Source: Humulus lupulus (lineage: Eukaryota; Streptophyta; Magnoliopsida; Rosales; Cannabaceae). Taken from it: a stretch of DNA of 64,000 nucleotides. Shown here piece after piece: positions 33,400 through 45,258 of this stretch. The notes beneath the pieces were generated by a model, which was given only the letters and a program-made list of their open reading frames with translations, was not told the origin of the DNA and did no database searches. How positions within the stretch are numbered: position 1 is the stretch's first letter; each line of letters begins with the position of its first letter. Location of the stretch: assembly GCF_963169125.1 (NCBI RefSeq), contig NC_084795.1:94608911-94672910 (forward strand), read 5' to 3'. The position numbers were made by a program, and so were the translations under genes.

Positions 33400-33492
33400 G
33401 ATGCTGTGGACGTCCATGACAGTTTAGCTGCTGAAGCTGAACATGGTGATGCTTCCAGAAAGGATAAGTCCTTAGTTCAAGGTGTAGAACAG
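33400..33492 (+). other. Exon-like segment captured in CACTA I
   Basis: A 93-base stretch (31 codons, no stop) is bounded by an AG acceptor (33398-33399, after a pyrimidine-containing tract) and a GTAAAT donor (33493). It encodes an acidic peptide beginning DAVDVHDSLAAEAEHGD, in contrast to the AT-rich flanks. A 9-base candidate exon 'gcagctgaa' at 34491-34499, also between AG and GTGAGT, would continue in frame. It looks like part of a host gene carried by the transposon. I do not recognise the gene. Confidence 0.45.
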
Positions 33493-33695
33493 GTAAATAA
33501 TACCAAACATGTTTCATGTAATTAGAAATTGATTGCAGTTTTATTTTCATATATTTTAAAGATTTTTATTAGAGCTTATCTGAGTTTGAATTATAAAAAA
33601 ATAGTTTCCTAGTTGAGTTAAGACTTATTATTTATGGCTATCTGTAAAATATTTTTGTACTTAGTGGAGTTTGAATATCTTAGATATTCATCCGT

Positions 33696-33803
33696 AGTGA
33701 AGTAGGTTCTGGGAATTCTGTGTGCTGCGGTGATAACGGAAGGTTGAAAACTTGCATGTCTTAGTGAAGTAGGTTCTGAGAATTTTGTGTGCTGCGGTGA
33801 TAT
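33696..33803. repeat. Tandem duplication, about 67-bp period, in I
   Basis: 'agtgaagtaggttctg(g/a)gaatt' and the following 'tgtgtgctgcggtgata' occur at 33696 and again at 33763 with two or so differences. Local tandem duplication inside the CACTA interior. Confidence 0.85.
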
Positions 33804-35924
33804 ATGGATGAAAATCTGTGTGTTGTTTGATTTGTTTGACATGGTGTTGATTGTGACATATGGCTAGGCTAGTAAATTAGGGGATATGTTGTCCGATTTT
33901 CTATAGATTTTTTTGTACTTAGTTTTGTGTGGAAATATGAAAAAGATGGCTGCCACAAAGATAAATTTGTGATCCGGATATTTAACATTTGACCACCTAA
34001 TTAATAATTAAGTTGAATTTAAATTTTGCTACTAATCACAAAATTTGCTTAATCCAAACCTCAAAAGAGCCGATTTAGAGTAACTATGTGATCTATGTGA
34101 TCACAGATTTGTGCTTTCGAGATTATAAGTGCAGGATAGGTCTTTCTAGAATTTGAATCAAATCCTCATCTTTTCTCTCCCAAAAGAGTAAAACAGGTTG
34201 CTGAATAAACCCCGTCCGTGAGATTTTAGAATCATACATATAATATAACATTTTGAAAATTAATCTTAGAAAGATCCTTCAACGGTGTTTGTTCTGCCAC
34301 CTATTGTGAACCTTTAACTAAGCTTACGTTGGTGATTGTGGCCTATTTTCTTACCTTTTTAACCTAATTTCTAGGGTTTATATGATTTAAAATAGATTTA
34401 GGATATATGATATTTGGTTTTTAGGAATATATATTTATATAGCATGAAGAAATTTATTATCTAGAATCAACGCTTGGGGTTACTTCACAGGCAGCTGAAG
34501 TGAGTATTTTTAAAAAAAATATTTGATGGTTTTAGTTGCGTAGAAGGGGTTTCATTAAAGGCTTGAGTTGTCTCTAACTCTTGATGATATTTTTCAATCT
34601 CTTTCAATTGTGCTTGTATTTGGTGTTTCTGGGTTTAGATTCTGAATTTTTTTTTCTTCATGTTTTCCTTTTTATCTTATTTTTCTATTTGTAATAAGAA
34701 TATAGTTGTTAATGCCTTTCGGTTCTCTTATACGTACTTATCTCTTATACAACCATTTTGTGGCTATCTGAAATTGGGCAAAATCAATATACTCTGCTTG
34801 ATGCAACCTCTACTCTTCCTCTCGCGTACCAATTGCCTTTTTGTTATTTTTTTCACTCTTATATTTCTTGTTTCAACTTTCAAATTGGCATGGTTTTGGT
34901 TTTCTTTTTAATTAATCTTCCTCTCTTTGCATGTAAATGTGTTTTTGGTGGATTGAGTTTGTTTCTTCTTAGTAGTAATTATAAGTTCCGTTTCGTGAAA
35001 TAGGTGTAATTGTGGGGAGGATTTTGATTAAGTTATATGTTAAAATTGATCGTATTTACAATGCGAAAAATTGTTTCATAAAATGTCCCTAGCTAAAAGA
35101 TAAAAAGATAAAAAAAACCAACATCAGTTATTGCAAATAAACAAAGAATTTGATGTGCAATATAATAGTTTTAATATCTTTTTCCATCATAAGTTCCAAT
35201 TACTATACATCCAAGATAGGATTCAAATTAGTGATGTTTATTTCTTAATTAATCAAGTAATTAAGTAGTATTAATGTCTTATCACTTAAGCTCCTTCTCA
35301 CTTGAACCATAACATCGTAATAAATAATAAGTCTGCATTAAAGTTTTAACGAAATTAGAGATTAAGAGGTGGATTATGATTAAAAGGGTCTCTTAAAAGA
35401 TGCTTAATTTAGTCAAAACTATTTGATTTGATTGCAATTTGCGTAGCTTAATTATACATTTTCACTTTGATTTGATTGTTAAAAGCCAAATGATGATGAT
35501 GATGTGTGTGTGTCTACTTATTTATAAGTTTGAATTATAATATATTTATAATTAAATAACTTTTTTATAATGTGCAAGTCTATATTGAGATGCATTTCTT
35601 TGGCGTGATACTAGACAACATTGACTGTTGAAGTTTTTAGAATAAAAAATATATTTCACTAACATTGTATACATTTCTTGTTTAATATTTGGTGATAATA
35701 TAATTTGATTGTAGTATAAACTGTCATGTAATATGATTTTGTAAGCCGAGTAGACTAAATACTGAAATGATATTTTTGAGTAATTAATAAATTATTTTGT
35801 TGTATTTTCTTTTGAAATTTTAGAAATCTAACATATATAATACATTTTGGACACTCAAAGGGATATATATTTTTAAATCAAAATGAAAATTGTAGCTGCA
35901 TTATTTAAAAAAAAAATTACTTTT

Positions 35925-36157
35925 AAGGGCATGCAAAGCGAGTCCTAAAAAATTACTTAAAGCACTCAATTAGATTTTTTAAGAATCGCAATGCGAGTCC
36001 TAAAAACTTAATTAAAGGCACTCAACCAGATTTGTTAGGACTCGCACCAGATTTTTTAGGACTCACAATGCGAGTCCTAAAAACTTAATCAAAGGCACTC
36101 AACCAGATTTTTTAGGACTTGCAATGCTAGTCCTAAAATTCCTTTTTTGTAGTAGTG
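35925..36157. repeat. Right subterminal repeats of CACTA I
   Basis: About six paired units of the type 'ttaggact(c/t)gca' facing 'atgcgagtcctaaaa', spaced by 'cttaattaaaggcactcaaccagatt', run up to the right terminal inverted repeat. Some pairs form short near-perfect palindromes (for example around 36055-36080). They mirror the left subterminal cluster. Confidence 0.88.
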
Positions 36158-36698
36158 ACCTGAGGTTATTAGAGAGGCTTAAGAAGAAGTGGAACTCATT
36201 AGAAAGCGTATTCTCACTATTCATAGCCGACAAAATAGTTATGCAGATGCCAAGCGATGAGATGTGGAATTCAAAGTTGGAGATCAACTCTTCTTAAGAA
36301 TATCTCCTATGAAAAGAGTAAAGCGGTTTGGGAAGAAAGGCAAACTTAGTCCCCAGTTTATAGGTCCTTTTGAGACATTGGACAAGGTGGGACTAGTAGC
36401 GTATATATTAGCCCTACCGCCAACTCTAGCAAATAGCCACAATGTATTTCACATCTCGATGTTGCATAGATATGTGTCAGACCCATCCCACGTTCTCAAG
36501 TATGATACGTTAGCACTTCAGAAAGACCTCAGTTATGAGGAACGACTGGTTCGCATCATGGAGATGGGGGTGAAGGAATTATGGTTGAAGAGTATTCCGA
36601 TAGTCAACGTCTTATAGATTAATAACACAGAACGGGAGGCAACGTGGGAATTGGAGGAAGACATTCTAGCACGGTATCCGAAATTGTATGGTAAGTAA
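36158..36698 (+). pseudogene. Integrase C-terminal and chromodomain-like tail of B
   Basis: Coding resumes after the CACTA element. 36264-36617 encodes 'EFKVGDQLFLRISPMKRVKR', 'GPFETLDKVG', 'ALPPTLANSHNVFHISMLH' and 'DLSYEERLVRIMEM', the GPF/Y region of plant chromovirus integrase. After a stop at 36615-36617 the frame goes on with 'EREATWELEEDILARYPKLY' to a stop at 36696-36698, the chromodomain-like end of the Tekay/Del group, thought to direct insertion to heterochromatin. Confidence 0.87.
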
Positions 36699-36721
36699 AA
36701 TTTCGAGGATGAAATTTCTTT

Positions 36722-36732
36722 AAGGGGGAAGA
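36722..36732 (+). other. Polypurine tract of B
   Basis: 'aagggggaaga' lies directly before the 3' LTR's TG at 36734. Expected plus-strand primer site. Confidence 0.85.
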
Positions 36733-36733
36733 T

Positions 36734-38759
36734 TGTAATAACCAAGGTTATTATTTTCTTATATGCTCCTTAAATATAATCTTAGGTTAGACTTAGTTAT
36801 GACTTCAGTTGGGGAATAAACATTGCTTTAAGCATAAATTACTTAAGCTATGATTTTATAACTTAGAAATAATTATTGTTTGGGTAATTATAATTATTTT
36901 TGCTTATGATTAAATTAGTGTATAGTTTTGTTAAGTATTAAATGCACATGTTATTTGATTTATTAAGAAGTGAACATGTGGCATTAAACTAATTCCAAGT
37001 ATTAGAATTAAAATGAAAACCAAAATAGCTTAGTCTTAGGTTTGGCTCAAAACTAGGAAGGATTTGACTCTTTTTAAATTTTAAAGATAGGCAAGATTAG
37101 ATCTATTTGAATTAAGTGACTATGTGTAATGAAGAGTTAGATAAATGGGGATTTAAAATATTTAATTTAAGTAGTCAAATAACTAAGTAGAGATAGTAGT
37201 GTCATGGTTGTACTAAGAGGTAGATAAGTAAATGATGTTTTCGTAACTTTAGGGTGCTGTAAATTCGAACCTAGTTTTGACCTATTTATATTATTCTTTT
37301 GGAAAAATAGTATTTCTAAAAGTTTTAGATAATTTAATTAGCTATCCAACGATATAAAAATGGCCTAATTCAGACTTGTACAGCTCCATTTAACTTAATT
37401 GTACTACAGAAAGGTTTAGAGTTACGAGATATAGGATAGAAGTTTGGAATTTGACTAAAGTTTGAACCAAATGGAGGCTATGTGGCATACTTGGAGAAGA
37501 TGTAGCAACAAGAAGGGAGTAAGACTAGGCTGGCCAAAACCATATAGTGGAGGGAAGGATTAATTTTTAAAATATAAGTTGAATTGTGTGGAGAAAATCA
37601 AGGAAGGGAGTTGGGGTTTGAAGCCTATAAATAGAGACTTACCCTTCACAATTTTTGTCACACTCAAAATCTCCCAAAAACCTCTCATATAAAAATCCAT
37701 AGTCCCAAAACCTCTCTCCATTTTTTCATAAACACTCTACATAGCCATAGCTGAAACACTAGTCCTTATAGTGCTCGGGATCTTTTTCTTCTATTTTCTT
37801 TATTTTGCCTTAAACACTATTGCCTTTCTAAAACATATTATAGCCGATATATTGAACCTCATCAAGCCAATATATAGCCAAAATATACCAAAGTATCCAA
37901 ACTCTTGGTGTTGTTGTTGGAGAGTAGACATTAGAGAGAAGACTCGGGATTTCATCATTTTGGTTCTAGGTTGAAGATTGATTGGACGTTTTCTATAACA
38001 AGAAATATCTTCTCTTCCTTTTTCTTTCCACTCTCAAGGTAAGGAAAATAGGTTAGATTTTATGTGTTATGATTATGTTTATATGCTATATGTATGTATG
38101 TATTTTTTTTATGTTTTAGTCGCTTGGGAAATATGGTTGCTTAGATAGAAAATAAGCAAATCCCAAGATTTTTATCATTATCGTAGACTATAGTTATGTC
38201 CAAACCTACCTCTAAATAGTCGCTAGAGGACCTAGATGGTTTTTATTATATACTATATTTGTGTTTAAACCTACCTCTAAACAGTAGCAAGAGGACCTAG
38301 ATTGTTTCTATCACATACTACGGTAATGAGTTAATGGCCATTAATTTGTAGTCTTATGATTTATGTCTTATGCTTTAGTAGTTTTTCCTTACTGGGCATT
38401 AGGCTCATTCCTTTTTATTTAGATTGTGCAGGTAAATGAGCAAGGAAGGTAGGACAGATTTGTGGCAGCTTTGGCATGTGTATTGGGCAAGAACTAAATG
38501 AATATACTAATGGGAACGATCGATGATGACGTTTATGTTTAAGTCTTTTTAATTATGTATTTATGATTTTCCGCATTTAGTATTTGAACAATTAAAATAA
38601 AGGTTTAATTTTCTTTATGATTTTCATGTAATAACAATGGGATACCGTATTTTGGATTTTCTAATAAAGTTATATTATTTTATGTATTTATTTGAAAATA
38701 ATAGCTATGTCTTAGTTGTTTTAATTGTCCGAGTTTCTTACGTTAGTTGGGTCATTACA
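36734..38759 (+). repeat. 3' LTR of B
   Basis: Begins TGTAATAACCAAGG and ends GGTCATTACA; about 2.03 kb. It matches the 5' LTR with scattered substitutions and small indels but lacks solo LTR H, so H arrived after B. TATA-like 'cctataaatagag' near 37625. Confidence 0.95.
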
Positions 38760-39729
38760 CACCCCTGCTCAAGATATTGAATGATGGGAGTCATCCAAGT
38801 GTCGGATACTTGTATTACTAGGGACGATTCTTCTACTTGAATGTTGGTAGCTGACAAACACTCGACTGGTACTATACTCAAAATGTCGGCACCCTTGGCG
38901 ATTGCTTGTTTGGCTAAGGCATTACATTGGAGTTCTGATCGCAAGGTACTTGCTGTAGAGTATACTTTTCAAATTGTGCTAGCAAGTCTTTTGCCTTGTT
39001 TAGATACACAACCATTTTAAGACCCCTAGCCTGATATTCTCCGATGATTTGTTAACAACTAGCTGAGAGTTATTGTATCTCTCTAGAAACTTCAGATTCA
39101 CATCTTTTGCTAGTCTCAAACCTATGAGCAATGCTTTGTATTCGGCTTTATTGTTGCAGTCAGTAAAGTTGAACCGTATTGCGCAGTGAAATCGATGCCC
39201 TTTGGGGGTAATTAAAATCAATAATGCCCCCAAGTTATGCTCATTAAATGATCACTCCACAAACAGTCTCCAGGTAGGAGTTTGGTCTTGAGCTTCAGGC
39301 TCTATAGTTGGCTCACTGGCTTGGAGTCTAGTAAATTCAACTACAAAGTCTACTAAGGCTTATCCCTTTATGGCTGCTCATGGTGCATAAGAAATTTCAA
39401 ACTGCCCTAGCTCAACTACCCATTTTAGTAGTTGACCAACAACTTCTAGTTTTTGCAAGACTTGCCATAGTGGCTGGTCTGTAAAAACCACTATGGGATG
39501 AGCGTTAAAGTAGGGTTACAGTTTTCTTGATGCTAGTATTAAGCAATAAGCCAATTTCTCTATAGTCGGATAGCATAATTCTGCTCCCGCTAGCCTTTCA
39601 CTTATGTAGTATACTGCCTTTTGAATGTTTTCTTCCTCCCTAATTATAACATCATTGGCAGCATACTCTTTTTTTTTCTAGGTAGATAAACAAAGTTTCT
39701 CCTTTGACTAGCATGGACAAAATGGGCGG
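38760..39729 (-). pseudogene. RNase H domains and integrase linker of element A
   Basis: Read right to left. After RT comes a decayed gypsy RNase H (39234-39729), then an archaeal-type second RNase H at 39000-39233 ('LILITPKGHRFHCAIRFNF', 'CNNKAEYKALLIGLRLA'), then the linker at 38760-38944 ('MRSELQCNALAKQAI' and 'TWMTPIIQYLEQG'). The linker is cut by B at 38760 and continues at 22558. Two RNase H domains in a row are a known mark of the Tat lineage. Several stops and frameshifts are present. Confidence 0.82.
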
Positions 39730-40560
39730 TCACAACACATGTTCCTTGAGTGTCTGAAAAGCCTGTTCGCAATCTTCTGTCCATTCTAACTTTTTGTTTC
39801 CTCTGAGTATATTAAAAAACGAGACGCATTTGTCCATAGATGTAGATATAAATCTACTCATTGTCGTAATCCTTCCTTTTAAGCTTTGTACATCTTTAAT
39901 TTTGGCTGGTGACTGCTTCTCAGTCAGCGCTCGATTTTTTTCTGGATTGGCTTCAATTCCTCGCGAGTTTACTATGAATCCCAAAAAATTTCCTGACCCA
40001 ACACCAAAGGAACACTTAAGAGGATTAAGCTTCATATGATATTTATTCAAGATGTTGAAGCATTCCTGTAGGTCCTTGATGTTCTCACCAACTCTTTTTG
40101 ACTTAACCAGCATTTCATCAATGTAAACCTCCATGTTATTACTGATCTAGTCTTTGAACATGTGGTTTACTAGTCGTTGGTAAGTCGCACCAGAATTTTT
40201 CAAACTGAAGGGCGTTACTTTGTCACAGTAAGGCCCCATATCTGTTAGAAAGCTAGTGTGTTCCTCATCAAGTGGATGCAAACTAATCTGATTGTAGCTG
40301 GAGTATGCGTCCATAAATGATAAGATTTCATGCTTGATGTGGCATCGACCAACACGTCGATCCTTGGAAGTGGGAAACAATCTTTCAGGTAACCTTTATT
40401 AGGGTATGTGAAATCCACGCCCTCCACTCACCATTCAGTTTAGGGACTAATACGAGATTAGAGACCCAAGATGGATAAAATGCTACCCTGATGAATCCAT
40501 TTTCCTTTAGCTTCTCGACTTCTTCTTTTAAGGCTTTAGATTTGTCTTTGTCAAGAAGCC
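39730..40560 (-). pseudogene. Reverse transcriptase of element A
   Basis: Two frames carry the domain: 40147-40380 ('FMDAYSSYNQISLHPLDEEH', 'CDKVTPFSLKNSGATYQRLV') and 39730-40134 ('MEVYIDEMLVKSKRVGENI', 'KLNPLKCSFGVGSGNFLGFI', 'SRGIEANPEK'). The catalytic box reads YIDE (Glu codon at 40114-40116) where Y-x-D-D is needed. A stop lies between the frames. RT would copy the element's RNA into DNA; this copy should be inactive. Confidence 0.9.
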
Positions 40561-40983
40561 TTCTTTTTTATTGTACTGGTGGGTGGTTTTTTTCTATGTT
40601 CAGGACATGGTTGATAATTGTCGGGTCGATTCCAACCATGTCGTTACGTGACCATGCAAAGACCTCCTGGCTCTTCCTCAGAAATTCCACTAGCTTTTCT
40701 TTGATTGTTGTCTCTAAGTTTTTACCGACTTTCACAACTCTGGTCAGATCTTTTTCTTCTAGGTTGACCTCCTCAAGGTCCTCCATGAGTCCAATACTTT
40801 CCTCAAAATCCCCAAAGAGAGGATCTAAGTCCCTATCCTCACTTTGGGAAACGCCCTATTTGGTCACTTGTTCACCTGATTGGGCTTGTGACTCGTTCAC
40901 CAATAGCAACCTTTTTTCTGCTCTGCTCCCTGATCAACACTTTCTAGCTTTTGTGATTTAGGAGTTAAACATTTTCTAGCTTT
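40561..40983 (-). pseudogene. Protease-RT linker of element A
   Basis: 40568-40786 encodes 'VVKVGKNLETTIKEKLVEFL' and 'EVFAWSRNDMVGIDPTIINH', the conserved Tat-type segment upstream of RT (F-A-W-S-x-x-D-M-x-G-I). Acidic sequence precedes it. An open plus-strand frame across the same bases is only its complement. Confidence 0.85.
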
Positions 40984-41362
40984 TCATTGGTTTCCCAACA
41001 CGTACCCAACTCTTGCATCGGTTGGAAACTTCATGGCTAGATGCCAGACTAAAGTCATTGCTCGTAGATCTACTAGGATGGGTCTTCCAATCACGACATT
41101 ATATGCGGACGGACAATCGACTACTATAAAAATAGTGAGTAATGTCCTATTCGCGGGTGTCATCCTTACCATGACCGGGAGTTTGATCGACCCTGTTGGT
41201 GCTAATCCCTCACCAGATAAATTGTAGATGGTTTGGTTGCATGGTTCTAAATCTTGCACTGAAAGTTTGATTCTTTCCAGTGAAGACTTATATAGAATGT
41301 TTACCGAGGATTGAGTGACAATTATGGTTGTAACAATGGATAATTAATACCGTATCTATATT
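40984..41362 (-). pseudogene. Protease of element A (5' end cut by J)
   Basis: 40984-41259 encodes 'YNLSGEGLAPTGSIKLPVMV', 'IFIVVDCPSAYNVVIGRPIL' and 'VWHLAMKFPTDARVGYVLG', the C-terminal half of Tat-type protease. Upstream (41260-41340) 'SSVNILYKSSLERIKL' follows a disrupted active site: the expected DNG just before it is gone, and a frame change occurs near 41330. Sequence related to A stops at 41362, where element J begins. Confidence 0.83.
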
Positions 41363-41411
41363 TGTTATAGAGTGTTCTATGAATTCAAGAGTGCAATTCT
41401 GAGTCTTTAGT
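41363..41411 (+). repeat. 5' LTR of element J, first 49 bp
   Basis: Starts TGTTATAGAG where A's protease coding ends. The LTR is split by element G and continues at about 50666. Its start TGTTA is the exact complement of the LTR's end TAACA (51584-51588), supporting the boundary. Confidence 0.7.
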
Positions 41412-43695
41412 TGTAACGACCCAAAATCACTAATATGGCTTAAGGGCCTTGATTAGTGTGCCGGGAGGGCATAATTGGTTATGTGTGAATTTATTAATTT
41501 AATGCATGATTATATGATAAGCATGCTTCTATGGTTATATGAATGTAAAGGTGATTATATGCTATAATTGTGAGAACCACATTATTATGTGGGTAAATCT
41601 GCAACGTGCGACTTGAGGCGATCCTAGGGAGCTAGTTAGCGGGAAAGTCACAACGGGACCTAATACTTGACTTGGGGCAAGTCAAGGGGTATTTCAGGTA
41701 CTGGATGGTTATTTGGGTTATCGGGTTATGGAAATAAATAATTGGAGATATATTTGAGGTTAGGAAGCTTAGGTGGGAATACTGGGGAATTTTACCATTT
41801 TGCCCTCGAGGATATTTCTGGTACCCCAAGCCTCGGGATTGATTTAATTGCTTAAGGATAGACTAGTAAACTTTAGAAAACAATAGAACCAAAAGCTAAA
41901 CTGACCCTTCTCTCTCTCTCTCTCCCTTTATCTCTCAAGGAAACTACAAAAAAACTAGGGGAAATAGGCTAGAGCAGAGAGAATTGAGTGGAAGATTTGG
42001 AGGAATAACTCAGTGGAAGCTTAAGAATCTAATTAGGAACTGAGGTAAGATTTGACATGCATTTTTTATCAATTGATTATATAGTTTTGGTCTGGATTCT
42101 AACAGTTATTAGGTTCTTAACTTCAAGGTTGAATTAAGGTAGAAAGCTTGGGTGTTAGCTCAGTAATTGCTTGGAGGATTTAGTCTTTAGTCAAGGTAAG
42201 CTCCAATTTATGATTTAGTGTTTGAATTATAAGTTTTTATGACTGGTTTTAGTGTTCTTGAGTGTGTGAATTTCAGAAATTGAAAAGATGTTTTGATGAG
42301 TTTTTAGATTAGGTTTATGTTTGGCTTGTGCTTCTGAAATCATGCAGGAATGTTTGTGATAATTGTGGTATATAATTGGGATGGCTTTGGGTTGTTTTGA
42401 GTGAGGTTTGAGAGTTAAAAATCGAGGTTATTCTGGGTTCGAAGGGGTCGGGCCGCGGCATAGTTCTTGGAGAGCCGCAGCCCTCTGAAGCTGGTGACTG
42501 CTGGCCAGGGAGGGCGGGCTGCGGCATGGGCTATGTAGGGCAGCGGCCCGTGTCTGGTTCTGGGCGTGGATGAGCCTCTAGTTGGGGCCATGCCACGGCA
42601 TAGGGAGGTTGAGCCACGACCCTTTAGGGAATTTGGGTTTTTGGGATTTTAAGCATGGGAATTTAACCTAGGGTGCTCGGGATCGAATCTACTACCGTGT
42701 TTGGTGGAATTCGTTCTTTCGGAGAATAGAACCTTATCTAGAAGCCCTTTTACAATTATTAATGGTATCCTTTATATTGGTTGTGACTAGGTATAAGCTA
42801 GGGGCTCGGGAATCGGATCTTGCTCAAGAAGTATCTCACGTAAACAGTACACTTGGAAACTAAAGGTACGAAAACTGCACCCGGTTGTGAATTTATAATG
42901 GGACTAAGGGTTCCCTGTCTTGTATGCTTTGTAAAGGGTGATATTATGCCATGTGAATAGTGGACAAACGACCTATGCGTGACAGAGTTTACATTGGCGC
43001 ACAGGGCGCGACTCAGTCACTGGTAGCTGAGGACAGCTTATTATTCACTGAGCTTGGTTTAAGCGAACCAAAGTCAGTGGGATTAAACAGAGGGTGTGAC
43101 CTAAGGGCGTCGACTCTAATTATCATTTGATTTGATGAATTTGTTTTGACAAATAGCTGAGTGTTGGTTTGTTGATTCTCTAGTTATGTCTGTGGACTAT
43201 GTGATCAATATGGTATGCTAAGTATATGAACATGCTTTAAGAATTATTCAATTGTTGTTATTGTTTGTACTATAATGTTATGTTTTCTTGCTTGGCCTTG
43301 GCTCACGGGTGCTACGTGGTGCAGGTAAAGGCAAGGGAAAACTTCATCAACCCTGAATCGGAGAACTCTAAGAGCAGAATGTACATGATCATCTGGTCGA
43401 CCGCCACTCTAAGGACAGGAACAGAAGAACCATAAACGTGGGTTTTTCCCTTAGAGTGGCTAGTGGTTGTTTTGTACTCTAGAAATTTTGTAAACTGACT
43501 TTCAAATACTGTTTCTTTTGGGATCCCTTGTGTAAAATGTTTACTTTTATGAAAGATATATTTTATGACCAAAACCTTTTAACCCTAGTCCATTAAATGT
43601 GTCAGTGACACGTTTTAAACTAAACGACTTGGTTAGCAAGTCCTGCACTTTTATAAATACACAGTGTAACGGTCTTGGCTACCCAGGGCGTTACA
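41412..43695 (+). repeat. 5' LTR of G
   Basis: 2284 bp, TGTAACGACCC to CCAGGGCGTTACA (7-bp inverted ends). It includes a CT-rich leader near 41910-41940, a 'ctgaggtaagat' splice-donor-like site near 42040, and the conserved 'ttggctcacgggtgctacgtggtgcag' block near 43300 (27 bp, shared with the other LTRs). In the first 250 bases I count about a dozen differences from the 3' LTR. Confidence 0.96.
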
Positions 43696-43698
43696 ACT

Positions 43699-43710
43699 TG
43701 GTATCATAGC
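43699..43710 (+). other. Primer-binding site of G
   Basis: TGGTATCATAGC, one change from the initiator-methionine tRNA site, lies three bases after the LTR end. Confidence 0.87.
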
Positions 43711-44178
43711 ATCCTAGGTTTAAGGGTTCCTGAAGACTGGCTGGACATGTACATTCACTGCTAGAGACAAGCTCGATTCAGGGTTTGGTAATGTGTATAT
43801 GTGCTTATATGCTTGTATGCTTGGAAAGAATTATGAATGTTGTTATCTATTAGATTAATAGGAAGCATGTGACATTGATAAGGCCTGACCCTAGACTGCT
43901 GTGTGATAATATTGAGGCATGCTTATTAGCATTGTTGTGCATGTGAATGAATATTCGAATGATTAACTGCATATTGTGTATGGATGGATGTTTATATCTT
44001 AACTGTTGTGTGGTGATGTTGGGGCATGCTTATTAGCAATGTCGGTGCATGTGGATAAATGCATATATCTTGGTTATTTATGATTGATTATTTTCCATTG
44101 GTGGATTTTAGAGAAGCTTTTACCTTGACATCATGGTCTGATTTTTGAGTCGTTGATTGCAGATTGAGTTGGATAGCT

Positions 44179-45258
44179 ATGCGTCCAAGAAAATCTACTC
44201 GACTAGCCGGCACTAGGTCTGGGACCGAAGGTGAAGACTAGAGCCAGATCCCTCCGCCAGCTCCTGAGAACTAGCAGAAGATCATGGTAGAGACGCAAGC
44301 ACGATTACAGAGCAAAGATGAATAGATTCGCCTTCTATGTCAGCAGGCTCCAGCAGGGAGTGTTGCACCTATTGTGCCACCTGTAGTGGCACCTGTAATT
44401 CAGCCAGTAGAGGTTGGGAATAGATGGGAGCCATTGTATGAGCGGTTCCGAAAGCATCATCCCCCAACTTTTGAGGGAGGACCTGACCCACTGAAGGTTG
44501 AGCAGTGGATGACTCTGATTACTACTATCCTGGACTTCATGAGGATAGAGGGATATGACAGAGTTGCCTGTGCCACATGTATGTTGAGAGAGGATGCCTG
44601 CATCTGGTGGGAAGTGGCATCACAGACCAGGGACGTCATTGCTTTGAGTTGGGAAGGATTCAAAGATTTGTTCAGCCAGAAATACTACAATGCTGCCATC
44701 AAAGCAACAAAAGTTAATGAGTTTGTGGGTTTGGTGTAGGGCAACATGACAGTTACTGAGTATGCCCTAAAATTTGATAGACTTGCGAAATTTGTACCAG
44801 ATTTTATGCCTACAGATGCAGCTAGGCAAGACAGTTTTATTCAAGGGCTTAATTCTATGATAGCCCAGGATGTTAGGATCACAACGGTACATGGGGGAAC
44901 AACTTATGCCCAGGTCGTTGAGAAGGCTCTTATCGCTGAGGAAGCGGAGCGGAGAACAAGATTTGGAAGGAAAATGGAGCGAGGCGCAAGGGTCGCAGAG
45001 TGGTGCCTCCTTATTTTGGGTCAGGTAGGGGCGGAGGCCCCAGTGATGTGAAGAGGAAGACTCTTGACACTTCGACCACTGCTAGTCCTGACAGGAGGGG
45101 TCGGGGTAGTCAAGGTGGTCGTCAGGGTGGCGATGAGGCATGGCGGAGTTATCCAGAGTGCCCGAGGTGTAGTAGACGCCATCAGGGCGAGTGTCGGGCC
45201 AAGGCTTGCTATGTGTGTGGAATAGTGGGGCACCTCAAGAAGACTACCCAACAGTGAA
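44179..45258 (+). pseudogene. Gag of G
   Basis: ATG at 44179 opens a basic N-terminus ('MRPRKSTRLAGTRSG'), with a stop after about 20 codons. The gag core runs 44374-45051: 'NRWEPLYERFRKHHPPTFEG', 'WWEVASQTRDV', 'WEGFKDLFSQKYYN', 'VTEYALKFDRLAKFVPD'. A TAG at 44737 interrupts it (probable former CAG), and a frameshift near 45000 follows. A zinc knuckle near 45210-45250 reads CYVCGIVGHLKKT, so the last Cys of CX2CX4HX4C is lost. Gag would form the particle and bind the RNA. Confidence 0.92.

Larger units (their letters stand above)
30795..36157. mobile_element. CACTA DNA transposon I (non-autonomous)
   Basis: Ends are CACTACTACAAAA at 30795-30807 and its exact reverse complement at 36145-36157. 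Flanks acc (30792-30794) and acc (36158-36160) form the 3-bp target duplication typical of CACTA (En/Spm). Both subterminal regions carry repeats of 'ttaggactcgca' and 'tgcgagtcctaa' in both orientations. No transposase motif is visible in 5.36 kb, so it would need a helper. The interior holds low-complexity plant-like sequence and at least one exon-like segment. Confidence 0.93.
22559..38759 (+). mobile_element. Tekay-like gypsy element B (with insertions H and I)
   Basis: A full-length plus-strand element: 5' LTR 22559-27075 (contains solo LTR H), primer-binding site, gag/pol remnants 27684-36698 (interrupted by CACTA element I), polypurine tract 36722-36732 and 3' LTR 36734-38759. Flanks caccg (22554-22558) and caccc (38760-38764) match 4 of 5 and are the likely target duplication. 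Without H the LTRs are about 2.05 and 2.03 kb. Removing B brings the two halves of A's pol together in the same reading direction at the RNase H-integrase linker. Confidence 0.93.

Noticed and set aside
40491..40961. Plus-strand frame of 156 codons
   Set aside because: It is the complement of A's protease-RT linker and RT start, which have clear conserved motifs on the minus strand.
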